DNA of 64,000 nucleotides from CBDBON01 sp965208395 (GTDB lineage: Bacteria; Chloroflexota; Dehalococcoidia; Lucifugimonadales; CBDBON01). A program made the translations under genes and the position numbers. The stretch is taken from the NCBI GenBank assembly GCA_965208395.1, contig CBDBON010000001.1, forward strand, positions 372,001 to 436,000. Direction: 5' to 3'. The notes beneath the pieces were generated by a model that saw only the letters and a list, made by a program, of their open reading frames with translations, ran no database searches and was not told where the DNA came from. Positions 1 to 7,821 of the stretch are shown one piece after another; the first letter of the stretch is position 1, and the number at the start of each line of letters is the position of its first letter.

Positions 1-2
1 AG

Positions 3-1121
3 CATCTTCTCCAGTCCATCTACGAGGGGTTGGAGTCTCACGCCGGGACTCTGAAGCAGATGACGGCCGCGACCGCAGAGGAGCCTCAGGGGCCTACCCC
101 GATCGCCCTCATCGCTCTCCCCGGGGTCCGCCGCCTCCTGAGGCGTCCGCTGGAAGTCGATCTCAAGGACGTCTTCGCCGATACGCCGGAGAGACCTATC
201 AAGTCTGTGCAGGAGGCGGTCTCCAATGTAGCCGGCCTCGCTCGGCTTCTGCCCGATGCGATCGTCGACGATGTCGTCCGATGGGCGGAGAATACTGGAG
301 CCCATGCCCCGGAAAGAGTGGTAAGGAGACTCGCCGCCTACGGCCGGGAGATCGGGCGCTGGTGGGGAAGGATCGAGCGGGACGGCCGGAGGGCCGCCGA
401 GCAGATGACGAACTCCAACCTTCGCCTCGTAGTCAGCGTCGCCAGGCGGTACCTCGGGCGTGGACTCCCTCTGCTGGACCTCGTCCAGGAGGGGAACCTG
501 GGGCTTATGCGGGCAGTCCAGAAGTTCGACCCGCACCGAGGTTACAAGTTCAGCACCTATGCTACCTGGTGGATACGGCAGGCCGTCAGCAGGGCGCTCG
601 CCGATCAGGGGCGGACTATCAGGCTTCCCGTGCATATCGTGGAGCGGCTACACCAGCTGGGGAACGCGGAGCGAGAGTTGATGCAGGGGCTGGACAAGGA
701 GCCTTCCACCTCCGATCTGGCCTCGAAGCTCGATTGGCCGGAGGACCAGGTAGAGGCGTTGATCCGTCAGAGGCAGCACACCGTGTCGTTGGCGAAGCCG
801 CTCGGCGAAGATGAGGGGACCCTGGAGGCCCTGATAGGGGACGCATCTGAGCGGACTCCCGATGAGGCGGTGATGCGCATCGTAATGAGAGAGAATGTGC
901 TGCAGGCCGTCGAGAGTCTGCCGCCGCGCCTGCAACTGCTCCTCGCTCTGCGATTCGGACTGATGGACGAGCGCTCGCGCACATTGGAGGAGGTCGGCGA
1001 GGAGCTGGGAGTGACCCGGGAGCGAGTGCGTCAGCTCGAGAAGCAGGCTTTCGAGCGGCTGCGGCGCTCGGAGCTTCTGCCCGGTCTGGAGGATGTGGCC
1101 CTGGGCGGCGTCAGCCCTTGA
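3..1121 (+). CDS. rpoD: Principal-type sigma-70 factor (RpoD/SigA-like), 5' end outside window
   Basis: RNA polymerase specificity subunit that recognises -35/-10 promoters. The frame is open to the left edge, so the gene probably starts upstream; TTG at 30 and ATG at 60 are internal start candidates. Counting residues from the TTG, region 2 (about 127-205) has NLRLVVSVARRY, the core-binding DLVQEGNLGLM and the -10-reading FSTYATWWIRQAV. Region 3 follows with RLPVHI and an ERLHQLGNAERELMQ helix. Region 4 (about 295-350) carries the -35 helix-turn-helix TLEEVGEELGVTRERVRQLE. Region 2 to 4 spacing fits a group 1/2 sigma. The 3' end overlaps rtcB convergently by 11 bp. A group 2 alternative sigma cannot be excluded without the N-terminus. 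Confidence 0.88.
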   Translation, partial: HLLQSIYEGLESHAGTLKQMTAATAEEPQGPTPIALIALPGVRRLLRRPLEVDLKDVFADTPERPIKSVQEAVSNVAGLARLLPDAIVDDVVRWAENTGAHAPERVVRRLAAYGREIGRWWGRIERDGRRAAEQMTNSNLRLVVSVARRYLGRGLPLLDLVQEGNLGLMRAVQKFDPHRGYKFSTYATWWIRQAVSRALADQGRTIRLPVHIVERLHQLGNAERELMQGLDKEPSTSDLASKLDWPEDQVEALIRQRQHTVSLAKPLGEDEGTLEALIGDASERTPDEAVMRIVMRENVLQAVESLPPRLQLLLALRFGLMDERSRTLEEVGEELGVTRERVRQLEKQAFERLRRSELLPGLEDVALGGVSP

Positions 1122-2568
1122 TGACTCCCAACGGCCTGAGGCGGATGGCGCGCCTCGCGAGCCCGGCGTCCTCCGATACTCTCACAACGTCCTCCACGTC
1201 CTTATAGGCGACCGGGGCCTCTTCGGCCAGTGACGCCCACCCGTGCGCCATCGCGACGACGCCCTCCGCCTCCAACTCCTCCCGGATATCCCGACCTCTG
1301 AGCATCCTTTTGGCTCTGGTCCTGCTCTCCGCCCGGCCAGCTCCGTGACAGGAGGAGCCGAACGATATCTCCATCGCCTCCTCCACTCCGACCGAGACGA
1401 AGGAGCATCTGCCCATGTCGCCGGGGATCAGCACGGGCTGTCCGACGTCCCGGTACCGTTCCGGTATATAGGGACTGCCCGACGGGAAGGATCGCGTGGC
1501 GCCCTTCCTGTGGACGCACAGCTCGGTCGGTCTTCCATCGACGAGGTGGTCCTCTATCTTGGCCATGTTATGGGAGAGGTCGTAGACCTGCCACATGCCC
1601 ATCTCCTGCCACGATCTGCCCAGCACCTGCTCGAATGACAGCCGCGTCCAGTGTGCTATGCACTGGCGGTTGGCCCAGGCGAAGTTGGCGGCCGCCTGCA
1701 TGGCCGCCATGTAATCGGCGCCCTCGGGGGAGGTCACGGGCACGGAGGCCAGCTGCCTGTCGGGGAGATCGATGCCGTACCGCCGCGCCGCCGGTCCTAT
1801 GTCCTTCAGCGAGTCTGTACAGACCTGGTGGCCGAGTCCGCGAGAGCCGGTGTGGATCATGACTGCGATCTGACCGGACTCGAAGATGCCCATCGCTTCC
1901 GCTGCGGAGCGGTCGAAAATCCGGTCGACCGCCTGGATCTCCAGGAAGTGGTTCCCCGATCCGAGTGTTCCGAGCTGCGACCGCCCTCTCTTTCTTGGCC
2001 GGTCTCCAACGCTCTCATCGACAGCCTCCGGGAAGCAGCCCCCCTCCTCAGTGAGATCCAGGTCGTCCGGGTGGCCCAGGCCTCGCTCCACGGCCCACCG
2101 GGCGCCATCCCTGAGCACCCGGGTGACATCCTGCGGGCTCAGCTTGAGCCGCTGCCCTGAGCCAGTTCCGGTATGGATGTCGCGGAACAGCGCGGACACC
2201 AAGTCCCGTAGATGGGGGCGTACCTCCTCTTCGGAGAGCTCCGTTCTGAGCAGTCGTACTCCACAGTTGATGTCGAATCCCACGCCGCCGGGCGACACGA
2301 CGCCGCCTCGGCGTATGTCGGTCGCCGCCACGCCGCCGATTGGGAATCCGTAGCCCCAGTGGATGTCGGGCATCGCGAGAGAGGCGCCGACGATGCCGGG
2401 CAGGAACGCGACGTTGGCGACCTGCTCCACCGAGGGGTCCTCTCTGATGTACCGAAGGAGGCTGTCGTCGGCGAAGATGCGGCCGGGGACCAGCATCCCC
2501 TTCTTGTAGCTCGTCGGGAGCTCCCAGGTGCTGTCGCCTATCCTGTCGAGGACTTCCGTGTAGTCCAT
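1111..2568 (-). CDS. rtcB: RNA-splicing ligase RtcB
   Basis: GTP- and Mn-dependent ligase joining 2',3'-cyclic phosphate or 3'-phosphate RNA ends to 5'-OH ends (RNA repair or tRNA splicing). At 485 residues it is full length. All signature positions are visible: metal cysteine in GGVGFDINCGV (Cys102), histidines in GSGNHFLE (His207), MIHTGSRGLG (His239) and LSHNMAKIEDH (His333), and the guanylylated histidine in SSCHGAGR (His408). It lies 12 bp downstream of the archease gene on the same strand, the classic pairing in which archease speeds RtcB turnover. No rtcR-type activator is seen nearby, so expression may be constitutive. Confidence 0.96.
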   Translation of the reverse strand: MDYTEVLDRIGDSTWELPTSYKKGMLVPGRIFADDSLLRYIREDPSVEQVANVAFLPGIVGASLAMPDIHWGYGFPIGGVAATDIRRGGVVSPGGVGFDINCGVRLLRTELSEEEVRPHLRDLVSALFRDIHTGTGSGQRLKLSPQDVTRVLRDGARWAVERGLGHPDDLDLTEEGGCFPEAVDESVGDRPRKRGRSQLGTLGSGNHFLEIQAVDRIFDRSAAEAMGIFESGQIAVMIHTGSRGLGHQVCTDSLKDIGPAARRYGIDLPDRQLASVPVTSPEGADYMAAMQAAANFAWANRQCIAHWTRLSFEQVLGRSWQEMGMWQVYDLSHNMAKIEDHLVDGRPTELCVHRKGATRSFPSGSPYIPERYRDVGQPVLIPGDMGRCSFVSVGVEEAMEISFGSSCHGAGRAESRTRAKRMLRGRDIREELEAEGVVAMAHGWASLAEEAPVAYKDVEDVVRVSEDAGLARRAIRLRPLGVIKG

Positions 2569-2580
2569 TCCGTCCGCCTC

Positions 2581-2997
2581 TCACACGTCCAGGACCACCC
2601 TGATGCGCCACTCGCCGTTGCCGGAGACCTCGAGCTGGTGGTAAGTGGCCGCCTTGACCGCCGTCCCCACTGTGTGGCGCTGCGGGTCGACCCGTTCTCC
2701 GACGCACGTTCCCGTGACCGAGACCGCCTCTCTGTCGAACGTCAGGTTGAACTCCGTTGCAAGGAAGCCGTCCGACTCGTGCAGGTACAGCAGCTCGTTG
2801 AGCCAGTCCACGACCAGCGCGTCGATGTCGCTGGACGCCACGGAGACGGTAACGCACTCGCGGGGCTGCACCGTCCCAGGGCAGGTGATGACGCTGAGCA
2901 TGCCTCTGGAGGTCCACTCCAGCGCCTCCGCGAAGGTGCGGCCCGTAGCCTCCACCCCCACGTCCGCCTTATGGTCGACCAGATGGAAGGTTCCCAA
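2581..2997 (-). CDS. Archease, RtcB cofactor protein
   Basis: Small acidic metal-binding protein (138 residues, the usual family size) that promotes RtcB guanylylation and multiple turnover. The N-terminus FHLVDHKADVGVEATG matches the archease pattern of an H-x-A-D acidic metal site near residue 10. The mid part SSDIDALVVDWLNELLYLHE and the C-terminal GTAVKAATYHQLEV are also family signatures. The start is TTG at 2997, preceded by a GAGG ribosome site about 9 nt upstream; no ATG gives a complete N-terminus. First gene of the two-gene archease-rtcB unit. Confidence 0.9.
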   Translation of the reverse strand: MGTFHLVDHKADVGVEATGRTFAEALEWTSRGMLSVITCPGTVQPRECVTVSVASSDIDALVVDWLNELLYLHESDGFLATEFNLTFDREAVSVTGTCVGERVDPQRHTVGTAVKAATYHQLEVSGNGEWRIRVVLDV

Positions 2998-3102
2998 GGG
3001 CGCGCCTCGCTCAGCTATGTCCCGAACGTAGGCTGGTTCGTCCTCACCCCAGGTACGTCGCTGCGCTTAGCACGACATAGGGGCCGGCTACTGTGCCAGG
3101 CG

Positions 3103-5352
3103 CTAGCCGCCGTTCTTCTCAGCCAGCGCCTTGGTGACAGCGGACGGGTTCATCGGCAGGCTCGTCATGCGCACCCCCACAGCGTCGTAGATGGCGTTCG
3201 CCAGCGCCGCCAGGGGCGGGACGATGGGCACCTCGCCGACTCCGCGCGCCCCGTACGGGTGGGCCGGATTCGGCACCTCGACGATCACCGTATCGATCAT
3301 AGGGAGGTCGAGCGACGTCGGCATGCGGTAGTCCAGCAGGCTGGAGTTCATCATGCGTCCGTCGTCGCTCATGTAATACTCCTCGTTGAGCGCCCAGCCG
3401 ATGCCCTGGACCACGCCGCCCTGCATCTGACCTTCGACGTAGCTCGGGTGGATCGCCCTCCCCGCGTCCTGCGCGGCAGTGTACCGAAGGATCGTGACCT
3501 TGCCGGTTTCGGGATCGACCTCCACGTCGACGATGTGAGTGGCGAATGCGCTGCCCGCGCCGCCCGGGCTCATGTTCGCCCGTCCGACGACCGGCCCTCC
3601 GCTCTCCTCCAGCTGACCCGCCAGGTCCGCGAATGAGACGCTCAGCTCCGTGTCCGAGCTGTGCCGGAAGACCCCGTCGACCAGCTCGATGTCTTCGACG
3701 TCGGCCTCCCACAGTAGAGCGGCCCTCTCCATCATCTGGCGCCGGACATCCTGTGCCGCTTCGAAGCTGGCCCATCCGGTCGAGAAGATCGATTTGCTTC
3801 CCCCGGTCATCGAGGTATAGCCGACGGACTCGGTGTCACCGACCTGCGGGTTGACGTTCTCGACCGGTATTCCCAGCACCTCTGCGAACTGCTGGGCCGC
3901 AGACGGCCGCGTGCCCCCGATGTCCATCTGGCCGATGATCAGGTTCACGGTGCCGTCAAAGTTGACGTTGGCGGTCGCGCAGGCCGGTCCCGTCCCGTTG
4001 ATCCAGAATCCTGACGCGACGCCCCTTCCCCGGTTCGGTCCCGTGATCGGCGTCGCATAGTGGTCGTGGGCCTTCGCCGCCTCGGTCGTCTCCAGGCAGC
4101 CTATGACCGGGTTCACCACGCCGGTCGCCCGGCGGGTCCCCTCTTTGGCCGAGTTAAGAATGCGGAACTCCAGCGGGTCCATCGAGAGCTTCTCGCATAT
4201 CTCGTCCACGACCGTCTCGACGCCGAGCGCGCCGAGAGGCGCTCCCGGAGCCCTGTAAGCGGTCGTCTTCGGCTTGTTGTCGACCACGTCGTAGGTATCG
4301 ATCAGCACGTTCTCGATGTCGTATGGAGTGAACATGCACTGCGCCGCGGCGGCCACCGGAGAGCCCGGAAAGGCGCCGGCCTCGAACATCAGCGTCGCCT
4401 CGGCGGCGACGAGCTTACCGTCGCGCGTCACACCCATCTTCACTCTGGTGTGGGTTCCGGCGGTCGGCCCCGTCGCCTCCAGCACCTCGGCGCGGGTCAT
4501 CGTAATCTTCACCGGGTGGCCGCTCTTGCGGGAAAGCACTGCCGCCACCGGCTCCAGGTAGATCGTCGTCTTCCCGCCGAAGCCTCCACCGATCTCCATC
4601 GGTGTGACCTTGATCTTCGAGTAGGGGATGCCCAGCACGGCTGCGGTCCGGTCGCGAACGGGGAAGTGCCCCTGGGAGCTGGACCAGATGTTGAGACGGT
4701 CGTTGGGTAGCCACCATACCGTCGCCGAGTGGGGCTCGATATAGCCCTGATGCACCGTCTTCGTATGGTACTCCCGTTCGACCACGAGGTCCGCACTCTC
4801 GAAGCCCTTGTCGACATCTCCGACGCTGAGCTGGTTATGGCTGGCGACGTTGCCGTCTATCCGGTCGTGCAGGAGCGGCGCACCCTCTCTCATGGCCTCG
4901 TCTACGTCCGTCACCGCCGGCAGGACCTCGTACTCCACGTCGATCAGCGACAGCGCCTCTTCAGCGACGTGGGCGCTGGCCGCGGCTACCGCCGCCACCG
5001 CATGCCCCTTGTATAGGGCCTTACCCCTGGCCAGCACGTTGCTGCTCACATGGTTCAGGTTCACCGGAGGGCCGGCGACCAGCACTCTGGGCTCGTCGTC
5101 CGCCTCGGGAAAGTCGGCCGACGTGACCACCGCCCTCACGTCGGGATGCGCCTCGGCCCTGCTCGTGTCGATGGAGAGTATCCTGGCGTGGGCGTGGGGG
5201 CTCCGCAATATCTTGCCGTGGAAGAGCCCGGGGAGGTTCACGTCGGAGCCGTACTGCGCCTTGCCGGTGACCTTGTCGTATCCGTCGTGTCGGATGGGCC
5301 GCTGGCCTACGACCTTGTATCCCGTTTCCGGCCGTGCGGTGTTGGTTGCCAT
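3103..5352 (-). CDS. Xanthine dehydrogenase-family molybdopterin-binding large subunit (orphan)
   Basis: Molybdenum hydroxylase large subunit (749 residues from ATG 5352), the part that binds Mo-MCD cofactor and hydroxylates purines, aldehydes or N-heterocycles. The N-terminal aldehyde-oxidase a/b hammerhead domain starts at KVTGKAQYGSDV. The cofactor domain has GGGFGGKT (about 255-262), TTAYRAPGAP and the base-catalyst glutamate in GVGEVPIVPP (about Glu707). ATG 5352 is preferred over an open frame to 5403 because GGAGG lies 12 nt upstream and the longer N-terminus is non-homologous. No FAD or 2Fe-2S subunit genes flank it, so partners must be encoded elsewhere; substrate unknown. The active-site loop is not the AYRCSFR of CO dehydrogenase form I. 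Confidence 0.88.
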   Translation of the reverse strand: MATNTARPETGYKVVGQRPIRHDGYDKVTGKAQYGSDVNLPGLFHGKILRSPHAHARILSIDTSRAEAHPDVRAVVTSADFPEADDEPRVLVAGPPVNLNHVSSNVLARGKALYKGHAVAAVAAASAHVAEEALSLIDVEYEVLPAVTDVDEAMREGAPLLHDRIDGNVASHNQLSVGDVDKGFESADLVVEREYHTKTVHQGYIEPHSATVWWLPNDRLNIWSSSQGHFPVRDRTAAVLGIPYSKIKVTPMEIGGGFGGKTTIYLEPVAAVLSRKSGHPVKITMTRAEVLEATGPTAGTHTRVKMGVTRDGKLVAAEATLMFEAGAFPGSPVAAAAQCMFTPYDIENVLIDTYDVVDNKPKTTAYRAPGAPLGALGVETVVDEICEKLSMDPLEFRILNSAKEGTRRATGVVNPVIGCLETTEAAKAHDHYATPITGPNRGRGVASGFWINGTGPACATANVNFDGTVNLIIGQMDIGGTRPSAAQQFAEVLGIPVENVNPQVGDTESVGYTSMTGGSKSIFSTGWASFEAAQDVRRQMMERAALLWEADVEDIELVDGVFRHSSDTELSVSFADLAGQLEESGGPVVGRANMSPGGAGSAFATHIVDVEVDPETGKVTILRYTAAQDAGRAIHPSYVEGQMQGGVVQGIGWALNEEYYMSDDGRMMNSSLLDYRMPTSLDLPMIDTVIVEVPNPAHPYGARGVGEVPIVPPLAALANAIYDAVGVRMTSLPMNPSAVTKALAEKNGG

Positions 5353-5393
5353 CGGACGTGCTGACCTCCGTGCGTGGATTTCTGAGCGCGGCC

Positions 5394-5399
5394 ATTGTA
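5394..5399 (-). promoter_or_regulatory. Candidate -10 box for the molybdenum hydroxylase gene
   Basis: The minus strand reads TACAAT 42 nt before ATG 5352, close to the TATAAT consensus. No good TTGACA is found 16-18 nt further upstream, so this is a weak prediction. The 342 bp between the two divergent starts (5353-5694) hold this box and the argJ promoter; I see no gene or repeat there. Confidence 0.3.
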
Positions 5400-5606
5400 G
5401 CACAGTACCTATGCTGGGACTGGGCTGATTGCGCCGATAGCCTCGAAGCCCAGCGTATGCGGGTAACTGTCCAGATTAGATGTGCCCCTTCGTCCTCCCT
5501 CCCTCCGTATCAAGTACGGGGCCCTGAGTGTGCCCAATGGCTCACTGCAAGCGGGCAGGTTCCCTTTACACTGAACAGTGCATGCGGGCGTCGGCGGCGG
5601 GCCGTA

Positions 5607-5615
5607 TGGTATACT
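5607..5615 (+). promoter_or_regulatory. Extended -10 promoter for the arginine operon
   Basis: TGGTATACT matches an extended -10 element (TGn plus TATACT, one mismatch from TATAAT). It lies 79 nt before the argJ ATG. The -35 region is GC-rich and unlike TTGACA, as is common for extended -10 promoters. No obvious ARG-box palindrome overlaps it. Confidence 0.45.
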
Positions 5616-5694
5616 TCCGTGTCTGCAAGCGTGGACGCGGAGACGTCCACGTCTTGGCGGAAGTAGCGTTCAGACGTAGAGGGTGTGTGTTCCG

Positions 5695-6903
5695 ATGTTC
5701 GAGCTGGTACAGGGCGGCGGCGTCACGTCGCCGAGAGGGTACCTCGCCGGCGCCGCCTATGCGGGCCTGAAGACCCTGGCTGATGACGCCCTCGACCTCG
5801 GCATCCTCGTGTCTGAGGTCCAGGCGTCGCTGGCTGCCACCTTTACGACCAATCGCATTGAGTCGCCGTCGGTCACCCTGAGCAGGCGCCGCGCCGCGGC
5901 CGGCGTCGCCAGAGGAGTGGTCGCGAACAGCGGATGCGCCAACTGTTGCGTGGGCACCCAGGGCCTGACCGACGCGGCGGAGCTGGCTTCCCTGGCGGCA
6001 GGCCGTGTCGGAGTCGCTCCAGAGGAGATGCTCGTCTGCAGCACTGGTATGATCGGCGTCGAGCTGCCGATGGCGCTTCTTCGCCAGAACGTCGGCAACG
6101 TCGACGTGTCCGGGGACGGAGGCTCGCTTTTCGCCAGAGCGATAATGACCACCGACTCGCGCCCCAAGGAGATAGCCGTATCACTGGACATCGACGGGGT
6201 GAGGGTAACCATCGGAGGCGCGGCAAAAGGGGTGGGGATGATCCATCCCAACATGGCCACCATGCTGGCATTCGTCACCACCGACGCAGCCGTGGAGCCG
6301 GGACTTCTCGACGAGGCGCTCAAACGCGCTGTGGGACTCTCGTTCAACATGATTGACGTCGATGGGGACCAGAGCACCAACGACACGGTGCTGCTGTTCG
6401 CCAACGGAGCCGCCGGGGGGCCGGCTATAGGGGCCTCCTCCAGCTCGGCCGAAGCCTTTCAGAGCGCGCTGGACTATGTCTGCGTCAGCCTGGCGAAGGA
6501 ACTGGCCAGGGATGGAGAGGGCGCGCAGCGACTGATAGAGGTTGCGGTCGATGGCGCCAGAACGCAGGAGGACGCCAGGGTTGCGGCCCGGGAGGTGGCG
6601 TCGTCGTCGCTGGTCAAGGCGATGGTACACGGACTCGACCCCAACTGGGGACGGATCATGATGGCCTTGGGGAAGAGCGGCGTCGATGTCGACGAATCCG
6701 GAGTGGACATCTTCGTGAACGATATCCACATAGCCCATCAGGGGAAGGCCATCTCCTACCTGAGGGACGCGGTTGTCAGCGCCATGAACGTGCCCGACGT
6801 GAGGTTCCGAATCAGCCTCCATCTGGGGGAAGGACAGGCCACCGCCTGGGGATGCGACCTTACCGAGGAGTACGTGACTTTCAACTCCGCCTACAGCACG
6901 TAG
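5695..6903 (+). CDS. argJ: Bifunctional ornithine acetyltransferase / N-acetylglutamate synthase
   Basis: Transfers acetyl from N-acetylornithine to glutamate, recycling acetyl in arginine biosynthesis; some members also use acetyl-CoA. The precursor of 402 residues self-cleaves in KGVGMIHPNMATMLAF between Ala188 and the nucleophile Thr189, giving alpha and beta chains. VANSGCANCCVGTQG corresponds to the conserved NSGNAN loop, with Cys in place of Asn. The C-terminus ends in YVTFNSAYST, the usual NxxYxT substrate tail. ATG 5695 is chosen over GTG 5683 because the family starts shortly before GGVTSPRGY. First gene of a long operon, 18 bp before argB. Confidence 0.95.
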   Translation: MFELVQGGGVTSPRGYLAGAAYAGLKTLADDALDLGILVSEVQASLAATFTTNRIESPSVTLSRRRAAAGVARGVVANSGCANCCVGTQGLTDAAELASLAAGRVGVAPEEMLVCSTGMIGVELPMALLRQNVGNVDVSGDGGSLFARAIMTTDSRPKEIAVSLDIDGVRVTIGGAAKGVGMIHPNMATMLAFVTTDAAVEPGLLDEALKRAVGLSFNMIDVDGDQSTNDTVLLFANGAAGGPAIGASSSSAEAFQSALDYVCVSLAKELARDGEGAQRLIEVAVDGARTQEDARVAAREVASSSLVKAMVHGLDPNWGRIMMALGKSGVDVDESGVDIFVNDIHIAHQGKAISYLRDAVVSAMNVPDVRFRISLHLGEGQATAWGCDLTEEYVTFNSAYST

Positions 6904-6921
6904 GCTCCTGCGACCGCCGCG

Positions 6922-7812
6922 ATGGCAACTCAAGCTCTCCAGAAAGGTTGCCCGATTCCAGGAACCCCTAACCTGTCTCCGGACGAGATGCCCGTGCAGG
7001 ACGTCCGTGAGGAGTCGAACGAGGAGACCGATGCTCTTGGGACGATTGTAGTCAAGATAGGAGGAAGCACGCTCGGTGAGCACGACACCACGCTGGCGGA
7101 TCTCGTCACTCTTCAACGCCGCGGCGTCAGCTCCGTAGTCGTGCACGGCGGAGGGAAGGTGATCAGCGACTGGATGGTCAAACAGGGGGTGCGCCCCCGG
7201 TTCGTCCACGGTCTGAGGGTCACCGACCGGCCGAGTCTGGATATCGTGGTCGCGGTGCTCACCGGACTGGTCAACAAGAGCCTCGTCGCCTCTATCCTGG
7301 CTCTCGGCGGCAAGGCTTTCGGCATCAGCGGCGCCGATGGTGGGATGCTGACGGCCCAGGTCCAGGATCCCGAACTAGGGCTGGTCGGGCGCATCGTGAA
7401 CGTCAACCGGGAGCCGATCGACGCCGTCCTGGCCTCGGGGTGCATACCGGTGATCGCCCCCGTATCGCTGGACGTCTCGGCCCCTTCAGGAGAGGGCGCG
7501 GGACTGCTGAACGTCAATGCTGACACGGTAGCAGGTGAGATTGCCGCCTCTCTCGGCGCAAGCCAGCTCCTCTTTCTTACGGACGTGCCGGGCGTACTTG
7601 ACTCCTCAAGGCGCCTGATCCCACGTTTGACGGCGAGGCAGGCCAGGGGCTTGATGCGTTCAAGGATCGTCGCAGGAGGTATGGTGCCGAAGCTGGAGGC
7701 CTGTCTCACTGCGGTGGATGGCAAGGGCGTCGCCCAGATCGTCGATGGCCGGAGCTCTCATGCTCTTCTCGAAAGCCTCTCAGGTGAGGCTGTCGGTACC
7801 CGTATCGGATAG
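6922..7812 (+). CDS. argB: Acetylglutamate kinase
   Basis: Phosphorylates N-acetylglutamate, the second step of arginine synthesis. An amino-acid-kinase fold of 296 residues as drawn. Signatures are VVKIGGSTL (phosphate loop), VVHGGGKVISDW (substrate glycines), RVTD, and the nucleotide-binding FLTDVPGVLD with the C-terminal MVPKLEACLTAV. About 40 residues precede the VVKIGG strand, longer than usual, so the start may be ATG 6988 instead of ATG 6922; neither has a clear ribosome site. The C-terminal half has the layout of arginine-inhibited hexameric kinases, but I cannot confirm feedback control. Confidence 0.94.
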   Translation: MATQALQKGCPIPGTPNLSPDEMPVQDVREESNEETDALGTIVVKIGGSTLGEHDTTLADLVTLQRRGVSSVVVHGGGKVISDWMVKQGVRPRFVHGLRVTDRPSLDIVVAVLTGLVNKSLVASILALGGKAFGISGADGGMLTAQVQDPELGLVGRIVNVNREPIDAVLASGCIPVIAPVSLDVSAPSGEGAGLLNVNADTVAGEIAASLGASQLLFLTDVPGVLDSSRRLIPRLTARQARGLMRSRIVAGGMVPKLEACLTAVDGKGVAQIVDGRSSHALLESLSGEAVGTRIG

Positions 7813-7821
7813 GAGCCCGTA

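Noticed and set aside
3103..5352. CO dehydrogenase CoxL
   Set aside because: The active-site loop reads AYRAPGAP, not AYRCSFR, and coxM/coxS are absent.
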